Source of the DNA: Streptococcus suis
GTDB taxonomy: Bacteria > Bacillota > Bacilli > Lactobacillales > Streptococcaceae
Assembly (NCBI RefSeq): GCF_024509555.1
Contig: NZ_JAMWEL010000006.1
Span: forward strand, 1-64,000
Direction of reading: 5' to 3'
Length of the DNA: 64,000 bases
The notes beneath the pieces were generated by a model. That model was not told the DNA's origin. It was given only the letters and a program-made list of their open reading frames with translations, and searched no databases. Positions 55,426 to 63,483 of this stretch are shown in pieces; position 1 is the first letter of the stretch, and each line of letters starts with the position of its first letter. The translations under genes were made by a program, and so were the position numbers.

Positions 55426-55815
55426 CTAATTGTTTTCTTTGGATAAATCAACTGTATCAAGTAATGCTTGATAGTCGATTCGGTCTGATTCAGCAATATT
55501 ATCTTCTAAATCCACCTTATAATAACCATCCTGGACACCGATGGCCCATTCCTTGCTAGTTGTTACATAGAGATTATTCAAGGATACTGTCTTTTTCACT
55601 GCCCCTTCTTCTTTGACAACAGGCCATTCCATAAACTGAACTTCTGTTCCTTGAATACTATCTTCGGCAACTTCCTGTTTGCTAACGGCATAGTCTTTTC
55701 CCTTGTAATGGAAAGTTTGATAGCCCTCATCAAAGCTAAGGCCTGCTGAAGAGGAAGAACAAGCAGTTAGCATTATACTGCCCAAAGCCAGCAAGCCAAA
55801 TGCTTTCTTTTTCAT
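55426..55815 (-). CDS. Small lipoprotein of the Bce-like operon
   Basis: 129 aa. Signal sequence with lipobox LTAC (Cys about 19), then an acidic domain with FDEGYQTFHYKGKDYAVSK. The fold is reminiscent of NisI/SpaI-type lantibiotic immunity lipoproteins, a tentative match. GGGAGG precedes the ATG, 12 bp after the 46-aa microprotein gene. Confidence 0.75.
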   Translation of the reverse strand: MKKKAFGLLALGSIMLTACSSSSAGLSFDEGYQTFHYKGKDYAVSKQEVAEDSIQGTEVQFMEWPVVKEEGAVKKTVSLNNLYVTTSKEWAIGVQDGYYKVDLEDNIAESDRIDYQALLDTVDLSKENN

Positions 55816-55827
55816 AGTTTCCTCCCT

Positions 55828-55968
55828 CTAGTATGCCATAAATCGCATACTTTGCAAATCATGGGCGAGCTCTTCCAAGAATGAAGCTTGTTCCATGAGT
55901 TCAATCTTCTCTTTTTCAGAGAATACCTTTTCTTCTATTCTCTTTGCTTGTAAAAATTTGAATGACAT
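55828..55968 (-). CDS. Microprotein A (46 aa) heading the lipoprotein-ABC operon
   Basis: ATG 55968 with AAGGA 6 nt upstream; stop TAG 55828, 12 bp before the lipoprotein start. Starts MSFKFLQAK and ends with EQASFLEELAHDL then RFMAY; charged, probably one amphipathic helix, no signal or membrane segment. A paralogue at 56814-56951 shares the first nine residues and the pattern QA-x-FL-x2-L-x-H-[DE]-L-x4-[FW]-M-x0-1-Y. Conservation across the copies argues for a real protein. Function unknown; a leader or co-regulator role is possible. Confidence 0.75.
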   Translation of the reverse strand: MSFKFLQAKRIEEKVFSEKEKIELMEQASFLEELAHDLQSMRFMAY

Positions 55969-56000
55969 ATGATTTCCTTCTTTCTGTTTCTTATGAGTTT

Positions 56001-56065
56001 ATTATAGATGATTTAGTCAACCTATTCTCTTACAGTTCTGACGCAAAAACTTACAAGATTGTAAG
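56001..56065 (-). promoter_or_regulatory. BceR-type promoter A
   Basis: Palindrome CTTACAAgaTTGTAAG (56050-56065) fits TNACA-N4-TGTAA; a half-site CTTACAG at 56029-56035 is 21 bp away. The -10 TATAAT is at 56001-56006, with no good -35 (GAGAAT) at 17 bp, as expected for an activated promoter. The same spacings recur in promoter B. Confidence 0.85.
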
Positions 56066-56066
56066 T

Positions 56067-56804
56067 TTAGAGAAAATATCCAATCGTGGCTAGTATCCAC
56101 AAATGAAGCGGATAGAAGATGTAAAAGAAATAACGGGAAAACGTTGTGCGGGGCCCTGCTTGTCCATTATAAAGACCGAGAATTGGTAGGACTAAAATAA
56201 ATAACCAGTCTGCATTGAAAAGCATCATTTGTATAGTCATTTCAATAGACTCATAAGGATGATAGGATGATAAGAGCAAAAGTAAAGCCAACATAATATA
56301 GGCAAAATTTCTTTTGAATGGTGTCTTACGACCTAAGTAAGTAATGAGGATAAACGGTAAGACAACTGCTCCTCCTTCTGTGAATGCTGACCCGACTATC
56401 AAGCACAAACCAGCTAGGACAACTTGAATCACTTGTCGAGTTTTACTATTATTTTTAAATTCCTTCAAACAAATGAGCATAGTTAATCCAACAGCTAATG
56501 TTAGAAAGATATTGTTACTGATATAGATACCTTTTGATTGGTAAAGACTGTTTATAAAAGCATTTCCAGTGGCCATTAGTCCTGCCGCACAATATAGTCG
56601 CAAAAGATAGGCTTTGACATTTCTGGTATGAAGAAACCCCTCCACTAACATGTAAGCAAAGAAGACTGCAACACATCGAGTGACCATGTGAAAGACCATA
56701 CTAAGTTGGTCTGGGATAAAATCTGGTATGAGTTTCAGATGATCCAAAACCATCAAGCCGGCCATGGCGAGTTTCAGTTGATATGCATTATACGATTTCA
56801 CCAC
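56067..56804 (-). CDS. TraX-family membrane protein
   Basis: 245 aa, about seven to eight membrane helices; TraX pattern KLAMAGLMVLDHLKLIP, VTRCVAVFFAYMLVEGF and final YIFYPLHLWILATIGYFL. F-plasmid TraX acetylates pilin; chromosomal homologues are acyltransferase-like with unknown substrate, possibly envelope modification. Begins with GTG 5 nt after AGGAGG. It ends one base from the promoter A operator. Promoter B and microprotein B precede it, suggesting membership of the peptide-stress regulon. Confidence 0.88.
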   Translation of the reverse strand: MVKSYNAYQLKLAMAGLMVLDHLKLIPDFIPDQLSMVFHMVTRCVAVFFAYMLVEGFLHTRNVKAYLLRLYCAAGLMATGNAFINSLYQSKGIYISNNIFLTLAVGLTMLICLKEFKNNSKTRQVIQVVLAGLCLIVGSAFTEGGAVVLPFILITYLGRKTPFKRNFAYIMLALLLLLSSYHPYESIEMTIQMMLFNADWLFILVLPILGLYNGQAGPRTTFSRYFFYIFYPLHLWILATIGYFL

Positions 56805-56813
56805 TTAAACCTC

Positions 56814-56951
56814 CTAGTACATCCAGTTGCGTTGAAAGAGTTCGTGTTCTAATTTGAATAGAAATTCAGCTTGTTTTTCCTGTTTTTCTAGTCGTTTGCT
56901 CTCTCGTGTTTTACCAAAAATATGTTTGGCTTGTAAAAATTTGAATGACAT
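56814..56951 (-). CDS. Microprotein B (45 aa) heading the traX-like gene
   Basis: ATG 56951 with AAGGA 6 nt upstream; TAG at 56814, 9 bp before the TraX-family start, with the AGGAGG of that gene overlapping the stop. Starts MSFKFLQAK and ends KQAEFLFKLEHEL then NWMY. Basic middle region. Paralogue of microprotein A; the first 27 bases of the two genes differ only once. Function unknown. Confidence 0.75.
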   Translation of the reverse strand: MSFKFLQAKHIFGKTRESKRLEKQEKQAEFLFKLEHELFQRNWMY

Positions 56952-56983
56952 ATGATTTCCTTCTTTCGTTTACTTATGAGTCT

Positions 56984-57048
56984 ATTATAGAACAGATCCC
57001 TTTGCCACTCCCTTACAGTTCATACTAAGAAACTTACAACTTTGTAAG
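56984..57048 (-). promoter_or_regulatory. BceR-type promoter B
   Basis: Palindrome CTTACAACTTTGTAAG (57033-57048), half-site CTTACAG 21 bp away (57012-57018), -10 TATAAT at 56984-56989, and 33 bp from -10 start to the ATG, all matching promoter A. The -35 position GGGAGT is poor. Confidence 0.85.
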
Positions 57049-57052
57049 CAAG

Positions 57053-57078
57053 AAAAAAGACACCATTTCTGGCGTCTT
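57053..57078 (-). terminator. Terminator after the ATP-grasp gene
   Basis: AAGACGCC/GGTGTCTT stem (one G-U), 6-nt loop, then TTTTTTC, just before promoter B. Confidence 0.85.
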
Positions 57079-57088
57079 ACAGTTAGTT

Positions 57089-58255
57089 TTATTTTGTTAG
57101 ACCAATGTAGGCAATCATTTCATCCAACTCTTCCTTGCTCTCTGTCACAAGGAGGTAGGCATCATTTCCTTGCAATTCTGCAAAGGCATCTGGCATGCGT
57201 TTGACGGTTTTAATCTTACCAGCGAATTTCTGATGAATGTCATCTGCAGAGTGAACATAGTCAGTTGTATCACGACGAGTTGCTACCAAGCAGTATTGTG
57301 GTTCAAATCTACGTTCCTCAACTGTACCACCTGTTGCAACATTGGCATAATCACGGAAAAGATCAATGGAATGGGCGTAGTTATAGGCTTCAACTGTGAA
57401 ACCACCTGCCATACGGTTATTGTATTCAATGGCGATATAATCATCACCTTCCTTGAAAAATTCAATATGGAAAAAACGCTCTCTCATACCAAAAGCCTTG
57501 ATAATAGCTCTGCCATATTCCACCAACTTTGGATCTAGTTCTTTCTCGATAAAGTAGGCATTGTCCTTCTTGGTTTGCATCAATTCAAATGGAGTATGAA
57601 CATAAGTCAAGCCTGTTTCAAAGACAACTTTGCCTTCGTGGTCTAGCAAGCCATCATAGGTAGTAATAATGCTTGAATTGACAAATTTTTCTAAGAAATA
57701 GACGGTACTTCTATCCCAAGTGTCGACAAATCGATCAAAATCTTCCTTATTTTCGATTTTAAAAGTCCCAGATGCACCGACACCATTGTCTGGCTTAGCA
57801 ATCATTGGGAATCCAACATTTTTCAAAGCTCTGCCAAAGTCACGATCTGTTTTAACAACAACACCTGGAACGACTGGAACTCCTGCTTTTTTGAAATATT
57901 TTTTCATTTCAGACTTAAATTTAGTCTTTTTCAGGTGTTTTGGTTTGGCTCCAAAGATATTAAATTGCTCACGGAGGGCTGCGTCGTTTTCAAGCCAGTG
58001 CTCGTTATGAGATTCTACACGATCAATTGGTCCATGTTTGTAAATCAAGAAAGCAGCTGCACGCTTGACTTCATCGATATTTTCCAAATCTTCCACACGG
58101 AAATATTCTGTCAAAGCATTGCGGAGCTCTTCAGGCAATTGATCATAAGGTTCTTGTCCTATACCTAGAACTGTAACACCTTCTTTTTTAGCCAATTCAA
58201 TAGTAAATGGTTGGAAATTTTCTGGATAAAAGGGGGAAATAACGAGATAATTCAT
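57089..58255 (-). CDS. ATP-grasp domain protein
   Basis: 388 aa. ATP-grasp features: FPMIAKPDNGVGASGTFKIE (about 150-170), the hinge FLEKFV and the metal site FHIEFFKEGDDYIAIEYNNRMAGG. Such enzymes join a carboxylate to an amine or thiol through an acyl phosphate; substrates unknown. Last gene of an operon with two esterases. Confidence 0.88.
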   Translation of the reverse strand: MNYLVISPFYPENFQPFTIELAKKEGVTVLGIGQEPYDQLPEELRNALTEYFRVEDLENIDEVKRAAAFLIYKHGPIDRVESHNEHWLENDAALREQFNIFGAKPKHLKKTKFKSEMKKYFKKAGVPVVPGVVVKTDRDFGRALKNVGFPMIAKPDNGVGASGTFKIENKEDFDRFVDTWDRSTVYFLEKFVNSSIITTYDGLLDHEGKVVFETGLTYVHTPFELMQTKKDNAYFIEKELDPKLVEYGRAIIKAFGMRERFFHIEFFKEGDDYIAIEYNNRMAGGFTVEAYNYAHSIDLFRDYANVATGGTVEERRFEPQYCLVATRRDTTDYVHSADDIHQKFAGKIKTVKRMPDAFAELQGNDAYLLVTESKEELDEMIAYIGLTK

Positions 58256-58275
58256 AGGCAGTCCTTTCTAATTTT

Positions 58276-59022
58276 TTATAGTCCGATAGAGTGAAGGAAG
58301 AATGGCATTTGCTTTCTCCACCATACCCAGTCGTGAGCCACATCAGTACCCCAAGTGTCAAACCAAGCTGGGATATTTTTCTCTTCAAATGCGCGTTTTA
58401 GATTATAAAATGAGTCTAAGCCATCTTGCTCCCAATCGCCCAAACCTGTGCAGACGATGATATCTGCTTGGCGGTATTTGTCGATAAACCAACCATCATT
58501 TTGGTTCCAGATATAGTCTGCTGGTGAATTTTGATAAACTGCATCATCATGACCATAGTCATGGTTATTATTAAAGAAACGAGCATCATAGATACCTGAA
58601 AGGGCGATGACTTTTGTAAATACATCTGGATGCTGGAGGAAGAAATTCAGCGCGTGATAGGCTCCCATTGAACAACCAGTTGTCATCATCCCATCAAACC
58701 AGCCAGTTTTATGTTTAATAAATGGAACCGCCTCTTCAATCACATAGCGTTCGTAGGCGCGGTGAGCCTCTGCCTTATCATGAATGGATTTCCAGTCTGC
58801 CAACCAGCTTTCACTATCGTAGCTAGTTAGAGTAAAAAATTGGACCTGACCAGCTTCAATAGAGCCACGACAAGCTTCAATCATACCAAAATCAGCATAT
58901 TCATTGTAAGAACCACCTGATGAAGCAAATACGACAACAGGAATACCTGCGTGACCATAACGGTTGACATTCATTTCACGACCGAGATGACCTGACCAGT
59001 GACTTAAAAATTCTACGTGCAT
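58276..59022 (-). CDS. Putative esterase (alpha/beta hydrolase)
   Basis: 248 aa. Nucleophile elbow GCSMGAY (Ser about 117), acid region and His in DVAHDWVWW fit the PF00756 esterase D/antigen 85 fold. No signal peptide. 27 bp after the first esterase gene; substrate unknown. Confidence 0.88.
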   Translation of the reverse strand: MHVEFLSHWSGHLGREMNVNRYGHAGIPVVVFASSGGSYNEYADFGMIEACRGSIEAGQVQFFTLTSYDSESWLADWKSIHDKAEAHRAYERYVIEEAVPFIKHKTGWFDGMMTTGCSMGAYHALNFFLQHPDVFTKVIALSGIYDARFFNNNHDYGHDDAVYQNSPADYIWNQNDGWFIDKYRQADIIVCTGLGDWEQDGLDSFYNLKRAFEEKNIPAWFDTWGTDVAHDWVWWRKQMPFFLHSIGL

Positions 59023-59049
59023 CTTTTTTCTCCTAACTAATTCTTTACA

Positions 59050-59874
59050 TTACCATTTTTCGCTTAAAAATCGCAAACAATCAGGCAAATAAGCAGCCCA
59101 AGCTTCCTCATTATGAATGGCACCGGAAACAACTTCCAAGGCAATATTGTCCAAAACAACCCCACCTGCTATCAATTGACGATAGTAAGTCAGAGAGGAA
59201 TTGATATAAGATTGCTTGATATTTCCTGCCATCAAGGTTTTATCTGTATCATCTGCTTCTTCTGTCCCAACGTAAATATAAACACGTTGGTCCTTATCCA
59301 AGGCCTGACGCTCAATATAGCGGTCAAAAGCTTCTTGATGAAGCCAGTTGGCAGATGAAAATACTCCCAGACAGCCAATTTGGTCCTGATAGGCTAGCCC
59401 CATAAACTGAGTGATGTTGCCACCAAGTGACGAGCCAATCATAGCTGTGTGGGCCTTGTCAGACTTAGTACGGTATTCTTGATCGATAAAGGGCTTCACC
59501 ACATCCATAACAAATTCGGCATACAAAGTACCCTTGCCACCAAACTGAATTCCAGGGATGCCCATTTCGCTAAACTTCCAGGCAGCGTATTCGTGCATAC
59601 GCTCAGCACCATCATTGTCAATGGCCACAATAATCATCTTTGCAATATCGGGATTTCGCTTGATTGTCGGAATGACTTTCCAAGAATGACCTGAAAAGGC
59701 CTCTTTGCTATATAAAACATTTTGCCCATCATGGAAATAGACAACAGGGTAGGTTTTATCCGCATCTTCCTCATAACCTTTTGGCAATAAAACACGGACA
59801 CGGCGTTTTCTAGCAGTAAAGGGCACTTCCAATTCGTGCGTTTTCATATCCAAATAAAAGTAGGATTTATTCAT
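59050..59874 (-). CDS. Putative esterase (alpha/beta hydrolase)
   Basis: 274 aa from ATG 59874 (AGAG 6 nt upstream; the ATG at 59880 is too close). YPVVYFHDGQNVLY oxyanion region, nucleophile GSSLGGN and C-terminal His in GAIHNEEAW. First gene of the three-gene operon; same family as its neighbour but diverged. Cytoplasmic. Confidence 0.9.
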   Translation of the reverse strand: MNKSYFYLDMKTHELEVPFTARKRRVRVLLPKGYEEDADKTYPVVYFHDGQNVLYSKEAFSGHSWKVIPTIKRNPDIAKMIIVAIDNDGAERMHEYAAWKFSEMGIPGIQFGGKGTLYAEFVMDVVKPFIDQEYRTKSDKAHTAMIGSSLGGNITQFMGLAYQDQIGCLGVFSSANWLHQEAFDRYIERQALDKDQRVYIYVGTEEADDTDKTLMAGNIKQSYINSSLTYYRQLIAGGVVLDNIALEVVSGAIHNEEAWAAYLPDCLRFLSEKW

Positions 59875-59956
59875 ATGCATCTCTTTCTAAACAATGTTTT
59901 TAGTATTATACCACAGATTTTCTGAAATATTCAGAAAATTTAGTTTTTTTATTTCA

Positions 59957-60994
59957 TTATTCTGATTTTCCGAACAATTTTTGCTCAGTTTTTAATCGTT
60001 CCTCATAGACTCGACGGTAACGTTCCAGTTCTTTCAGTTCACGATTGGTCAGATTTTCAAATATAGCCAATTCAATCCTGTCCTTATCACGTCGCCAGGT
60101 CGCAACCAGTCGTCCCTTGTAGAAAACAACTGGTTTGACAATGCCTGTCAGCGTATAAATCTGCCGAATATGCTTGGGATCAAAGAAGGGATTGGCTTTC
60201 TTTTCGTAACCTAGCAAAAGTTGGTCAAAACCTGCAATGAAGAGGCAGTCTGGTACTTCTGCTTCTTCTAATTTTCCTAGATAGAAGCGTTCTTCCCCTG
60301 CTACTTCTATAGTTTTCAAATCCAATTGTTTCATCCAATTTAGGACCGTAGATTTATTTTCCTTGAAGTAGTAACGAGCATCCGCTAAGCTGACAGGACC
60401 AAAACCTGAAAAATACCGCCGTGCGATTTCCAGCTCTGCTTTTTCCCGTGAAAGTGGCTGAAAGTCTGTCAGACGGTGAAAACGTTTGGCACCGTACTCC
60501 TGATAGACTTCCCCACGCTCGACCATGTAGCGAAAAAGGCCGCCCCAAGCGTTGAAAACCTGCTTCTCCTCTTCCTGCGTCATCTTTTCCGCACGACAGA
60601 GTACTTTCAGTTCCTCGCGGGTCATAGGGGCTTGTTCCAAGGCTTCTAGGATGATCCGATGATACTTCTGCTTGGTTTGAGGTGAAAAATCATCGCGACC
60701 GTCGGTTTGAAGATAGTCGGTACTAACCATCCGCCCCTCGTGGATATAGAGAGGGATTTCCGACTTGAGATAGGCATGGACTGTTCGCCGAATGGACCAC
60801 TGGCGTGTCAGCTCCTCCTGCCAGCTCCCCTCATGAAAATCATCCACTGACATACGGTTCCGAAATCCGAAATGAACATAAGGCTGGAACTGAGCCTGCA
60901 AGCCATTGAGATTTTGGCAAATCTGCTGGACGGACTGAGGTGCCAGTAAGCCCTGTTTCTTCAATATAATTCCCTTCCAAGTATCGTGATTCAT
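59957..60994 (-). CDS. Winged-helix YcaQ/AlkZ-type protein
   Basis: 345 aa from ATG 60994 (AAGGAG 7 nt upstream). HTH_42 family: LNGLQAQFQPYVHFGFRNRM holds the Q-x-Q motif that is catalytic in AlkZ-like DNA glycosylases; ARRYFSGFGPVSLADARYYF and the late FYKGRLVATWRRD are also typical. A role in removal of bulky or crosslinked DNA lesions is inferred from the family. Confidence 0.82.
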   Translation of the reverse strand: MNHDTWKGIILKKQGLLAPQSVQQICQNLNGLQAQFQPYVHFGFRNRMSVDDFHEGSWQEELTRQWSIRRTVHAYLKSEIPLYIHEGRMVSTDYLQTDGRDDFSPQTKQKYHRIILEALEQAPMTREELKVLCRAEKMTQEEEKQVFNAWGGLFRYMVERGEVYQEYGAKRFHRLTDFQPLSREKAELEIARRYFSGFGPVSLADARYYFKENKSTVLNWMKQLDLKTIEVAGEERFYLGKLEEAEVPDCLFIAGFDQLLLGYEKKANPFFDPKHIRQIYTLTGIVKPVVFYKGRLVATWRRDKDRIELAIFENLTNRELKELERYRRVYEERLKTEQKLFGKSE

Positions 60995-61068
60995 TCGTTT
61001 CTCCTTCGTTTTTCTAATCCTAGTATAGCACAAAATCTATCTCCAACTGGAAGATATAATCTATAAAA

Positions 61069-61119
61069 TTTAACATGTTAAACGTTTTGTTGGCAAGTAG
61101 AAATATTTTTTGATATACT
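61069..61119 (+). promoter_or_regulatory. Promoter and palindrome of the 286-aa gene
   Basis: TTGGCA (61090-61095), 18-bp spacer, TATACT (61114-61119). A perfect 14-bp palindrome TTTAACATGTTAAA (61069-61082) precedes it in the divergent region. The -10 lies only 8 bp before the ATG, so the mRNA would be leaderless. Confidence 0.6.
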
Positions 61120-61126
61120 GGATAGT

Positions 61127-61987
61127 ATGAATATGAAATTGCAAAAATTAGGAATACTATTACAATTGCCTAGCTTCCATCATTTTTACAATATTTCAGT
61201 TAGAAGTTTTCTAGGCAGCCTTTCACTTTTTATTATCGCTTTCTCTAAAGACAATCAACTATTTTTTATTGATTTGGATAGCGAAAACGGCTTGACAAGT
61301 GAATCACGATTTGCCAGTCATTTTGCAAAAGACACACTCCTCATCGGTTTAGGAGCAATACCATTCGAGAATTTAAGCTCTTGTCAAATCTTGGCACTGC
61401 CTCCTCAACGTTCAAAAAAAGGCATTTCTACCAATGATTTGCTGATCCATTATTCGAAACTTCCACTTTTTAAGAAAATAGCAGAGCAGTATCGCTTACG
61501 TGATCAAACTAGTTTTTATGATCCTTATCGTTATTCCTATACTAAACTTGAGAAGGACGAGAAGAAAGACAAAGGTTTAAACCTAGTCCCTCGAAAAGAA
61601 TATGAAAAGATTAGAGATTTTCATCCTTTCTTGAAAACAAATCGTGACAATGTCTATGCAGTCCCTTGTCAATATACAGATGAAAAAAGAGGACAAACAA
61701 CCAAGATATACCTTATGGGCTGGTACTTCTATGAAAAACAGTTAAAAATTTCATGGAAACCTTCTCATTCTAGGAAAAGCCGTTGGCGGTCATCTATTAT
61801 TTTTGTTGATAAGTTGAGCGATCGTTTTTTCTTCCAAGGTCAACTTTATAAACATGGAACTTTTCCAATATTTTTAGAGCATTTAGAACCAACCATCTCT
61901 GGACGTCCCTCTCTTGACAAAGAGTTTCAAGCTTTGCTAACAATTATTGAGGAACAAAAAAGAAGAGCCATATTGCGCTATAAATAG
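61127..61987 (+). CDS. 286-aa protein of unknown function
   Basis: Starts at ATG 61127 (or 61133); an in-frame TAG lies directly before, and there is no ribosome site, so translation is probably from a leaderless mRNA. Basic, Phe/Tyr/Lys-rich, no signal peptide or clear membrane span; a charged linker (KLEKDEKKDKG) near 140-150 separates two halves. AT-rich, unlike the neighbours, suggesting acquisition. Not recognised. Confidence 0.7.
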   Translation: MNMKLQKLGILLQLPSFHHFYNISVRSFLGSLSLFIIAFSKDNQLFFIDLDSENGLTSESRFASHFAKDTLLIGLGAIPFENLSSCQILALPPQRSKKGISTNDLLIHYSKLPLFKKIAEQYRLRDQTSFYDPYRYSYTKLEKDEKKDKGLNLVPRKEYEKIRDFHPFLKTNRDNVYAVPCQYTDEKRGQTTKIYLMGWYFYEKQLKISWKPSHSRKSRWRSSIIFVDKLSDRFFFQGQLYKHGTFPIFLEHLEPTISGRPSLDKEFQALLTIIEEQKRRAILRYK

Positions 61988-62010
61988 GGCAACACTCTTC
62001 TAAGTAACAT

Positions 62011-62781
62011 CTAATTTGTTTCTTCACGGTGAATAGTAAAACCTGTTGCTTGTTGCGTTGCCATAATGGTCATGTCTGAAATCTGTACATGTCTAGGTTG
62101 GTTTGCTACAAAAAGCGCGCACGATGCAATGTCTTCAGCCTGTAAGGCTTCTATTCCTTGGTAAACAGCTTTCGCTTTCTCTACATCGCCATGAAAACGA
62201 ACTTGACTAAAATCTGTTTCTACAATACCTGGTTGCAGAGTAGTAACTTTGATATTTTTTTCGATTGTATCGATCCGAATACCATCTGACAAAAATTTTA
62301 CTGCTGATTTCGTTGCTGCATATACCGCTGCGCCAGCATATGCATATATTCCAGCCGTTGATCCAATATTAATGATATGGCCTTCATTCATTTCAACCAT
62401 TTTTGGCAATATCTGGCGTGTGACAGTTAACAAGCCTTTTATGTTTGTATCTACCATAGTCATCATATCTGTCAAATCATAATCTTGAAATTTATCAAGT
62501 CCTAATGCTAGACCAGCATTATTAATTAAAATATGAACTGTCCCAAGGTCTTGCAATATTTTTTGACAGTTACTTATTACTTGCTCAATATCTGTTATGT
62601 CAAAATTATAAACATGGACTTGAACATTAAATTTTCTCTCAAGATCGGATTTAATATTTTCTAACTTATCTTTTCTACGGCCAGTGATAATGACATTATC
62701 ACCATGTTCCGCAAATGTGTAAGCTATTGCTTTCCCAATGCCACTACTTGCACCAGTAATCAATATATTTCGTTTCATCAT
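62011..62781 (-). CDS. Short-chain dehydrogenase/reductase
   Basis: 256 aa. NAD(P) site TGASSGIGKAIA, NNAG in ILINNAGLAL, Ser and Tyr-x3-Lys in GSTAGIY and YAATKSAV. Classical SDR of the YdfG-like serine dehydrogenase type; substrate unknown. AGGAG precedes the paired ATGs. Confidence 0.93.
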   Translation of the reverse strand: MMKRNILITGASSGIGKAIAYTFAEHGDNVIITGRRKDKLENIKSDLERKFNVQVHVYNFDITDIEQVISNCQKILQDLGTVHILINNAGLALGLDKFQDYDLTDMMTMVDTNIKGLLTVTRQILPKMVEMNEGHIINIGSTAGIYAYAGAAVYAATKSAVKFLSDGIRIDTIEKNIKVTTLQPGIVETDFSQVRFHGDVEKAKAVYQGIEALQAEDIASCALFVANQPRHVQISDMTIMATQQATGFTIHREETN

Positions 62782-62848
62782 ACGTTCTCCTATACTATAT
62801 TATACTACAAATTTGACGACCTTGTTAGATAACTCCTATTTTAGAGAA

Positions 62849-62876
62849 AAAACTCATCCATTATCCGATGAGTTTT
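62849..62876 (-). terminator. Terminator after the lysozyme gene
   Basis: Perfect 10-bp stem AAAACTCATC/GATGAGTTTT, 8-nt loop, followed by TTCTC on the minus strand. Confidence 0.82.
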
Positions 62877-62883
62877 GTAGTTG

Positions 62884-63483
62884 TTAAAAAAGATTAAAAA
62901 GACGCATCAGGTGCATGTTAAAGCGAACTTGTCTAGCATAGTAAATATTCCCACCATTTACATACAGTTCCCCACCATTTAACAAAGCTAAAGGATGGAA
63001 ATATATATAGGTTTCCTCACTTGTATTTCCAAGGCTTGGAGCTACAACAGTTTTTGAATATTCTTCAGCTAGTGCTAGGGTATGTTCACCGCCATTTTCT
63101 GCAACATAATCAATATAAGCAGGCCCGAAATTGTAGGCTTGGACAGCAGTCCAAACTTCAACACCTTTTTCCTCAGCTAAGCGTAAATTCTCTGATAAAT
63201 AGACTACACCTTGACGGATACTTTCCTTACTGTCCGTAATGGTGTTTGTATAGCCTGTTGCAGATTCACTGGACTGCATAACATCCGCTTCTCTCCCCTT
63301 GGTTTCTGTGTAAATCATTGCCAGTACAAGTTCTTCATTGGCCCTGGTATCGTTCTCTGCTAGAACTTCTTGAACCATAGCTTGATAGGTCATAACTTGC
63401 TTAACATCCTGATAGGTATGGAAGGTTTTTACTAGCAGAAAAGCAAGGGCGATAAGGCTAATCGCTCTTATTAGTTTTTTCAT
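62884..63483 (-). CDS. PvaA-like lysozyme-domain protein
   Basis: 199 aa. N-terminal membrane anchor (about 5-22); lysozyme-like transglycosylase domain with the Glu in [19 protein letters not shown] and [14 protein letters not shown]. Similar to pneumococcal vaccine antigen A, a cell-surface muralytic enzyme. It directly follows the nucleoid-associated protein gene. Confidence 0.88.
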   Translation of the reverse strand: MKKLIRAISLIALAFLLVKTFHTYQDVKQVMTYQAMVQEVLAENDTRANEELVLAMIYTETKGREADVMQSSESATGYTNTITDSKESIRQGVVYLSENLRLAEEKGVEVWTAVQAYNFGPAYIDYVAENGGEHTLALAEEYSKTVVAPSLGNTSEETYIYFHPLALLNGGELYVNGGNIYYARQVRFNMHLMRLFNLF

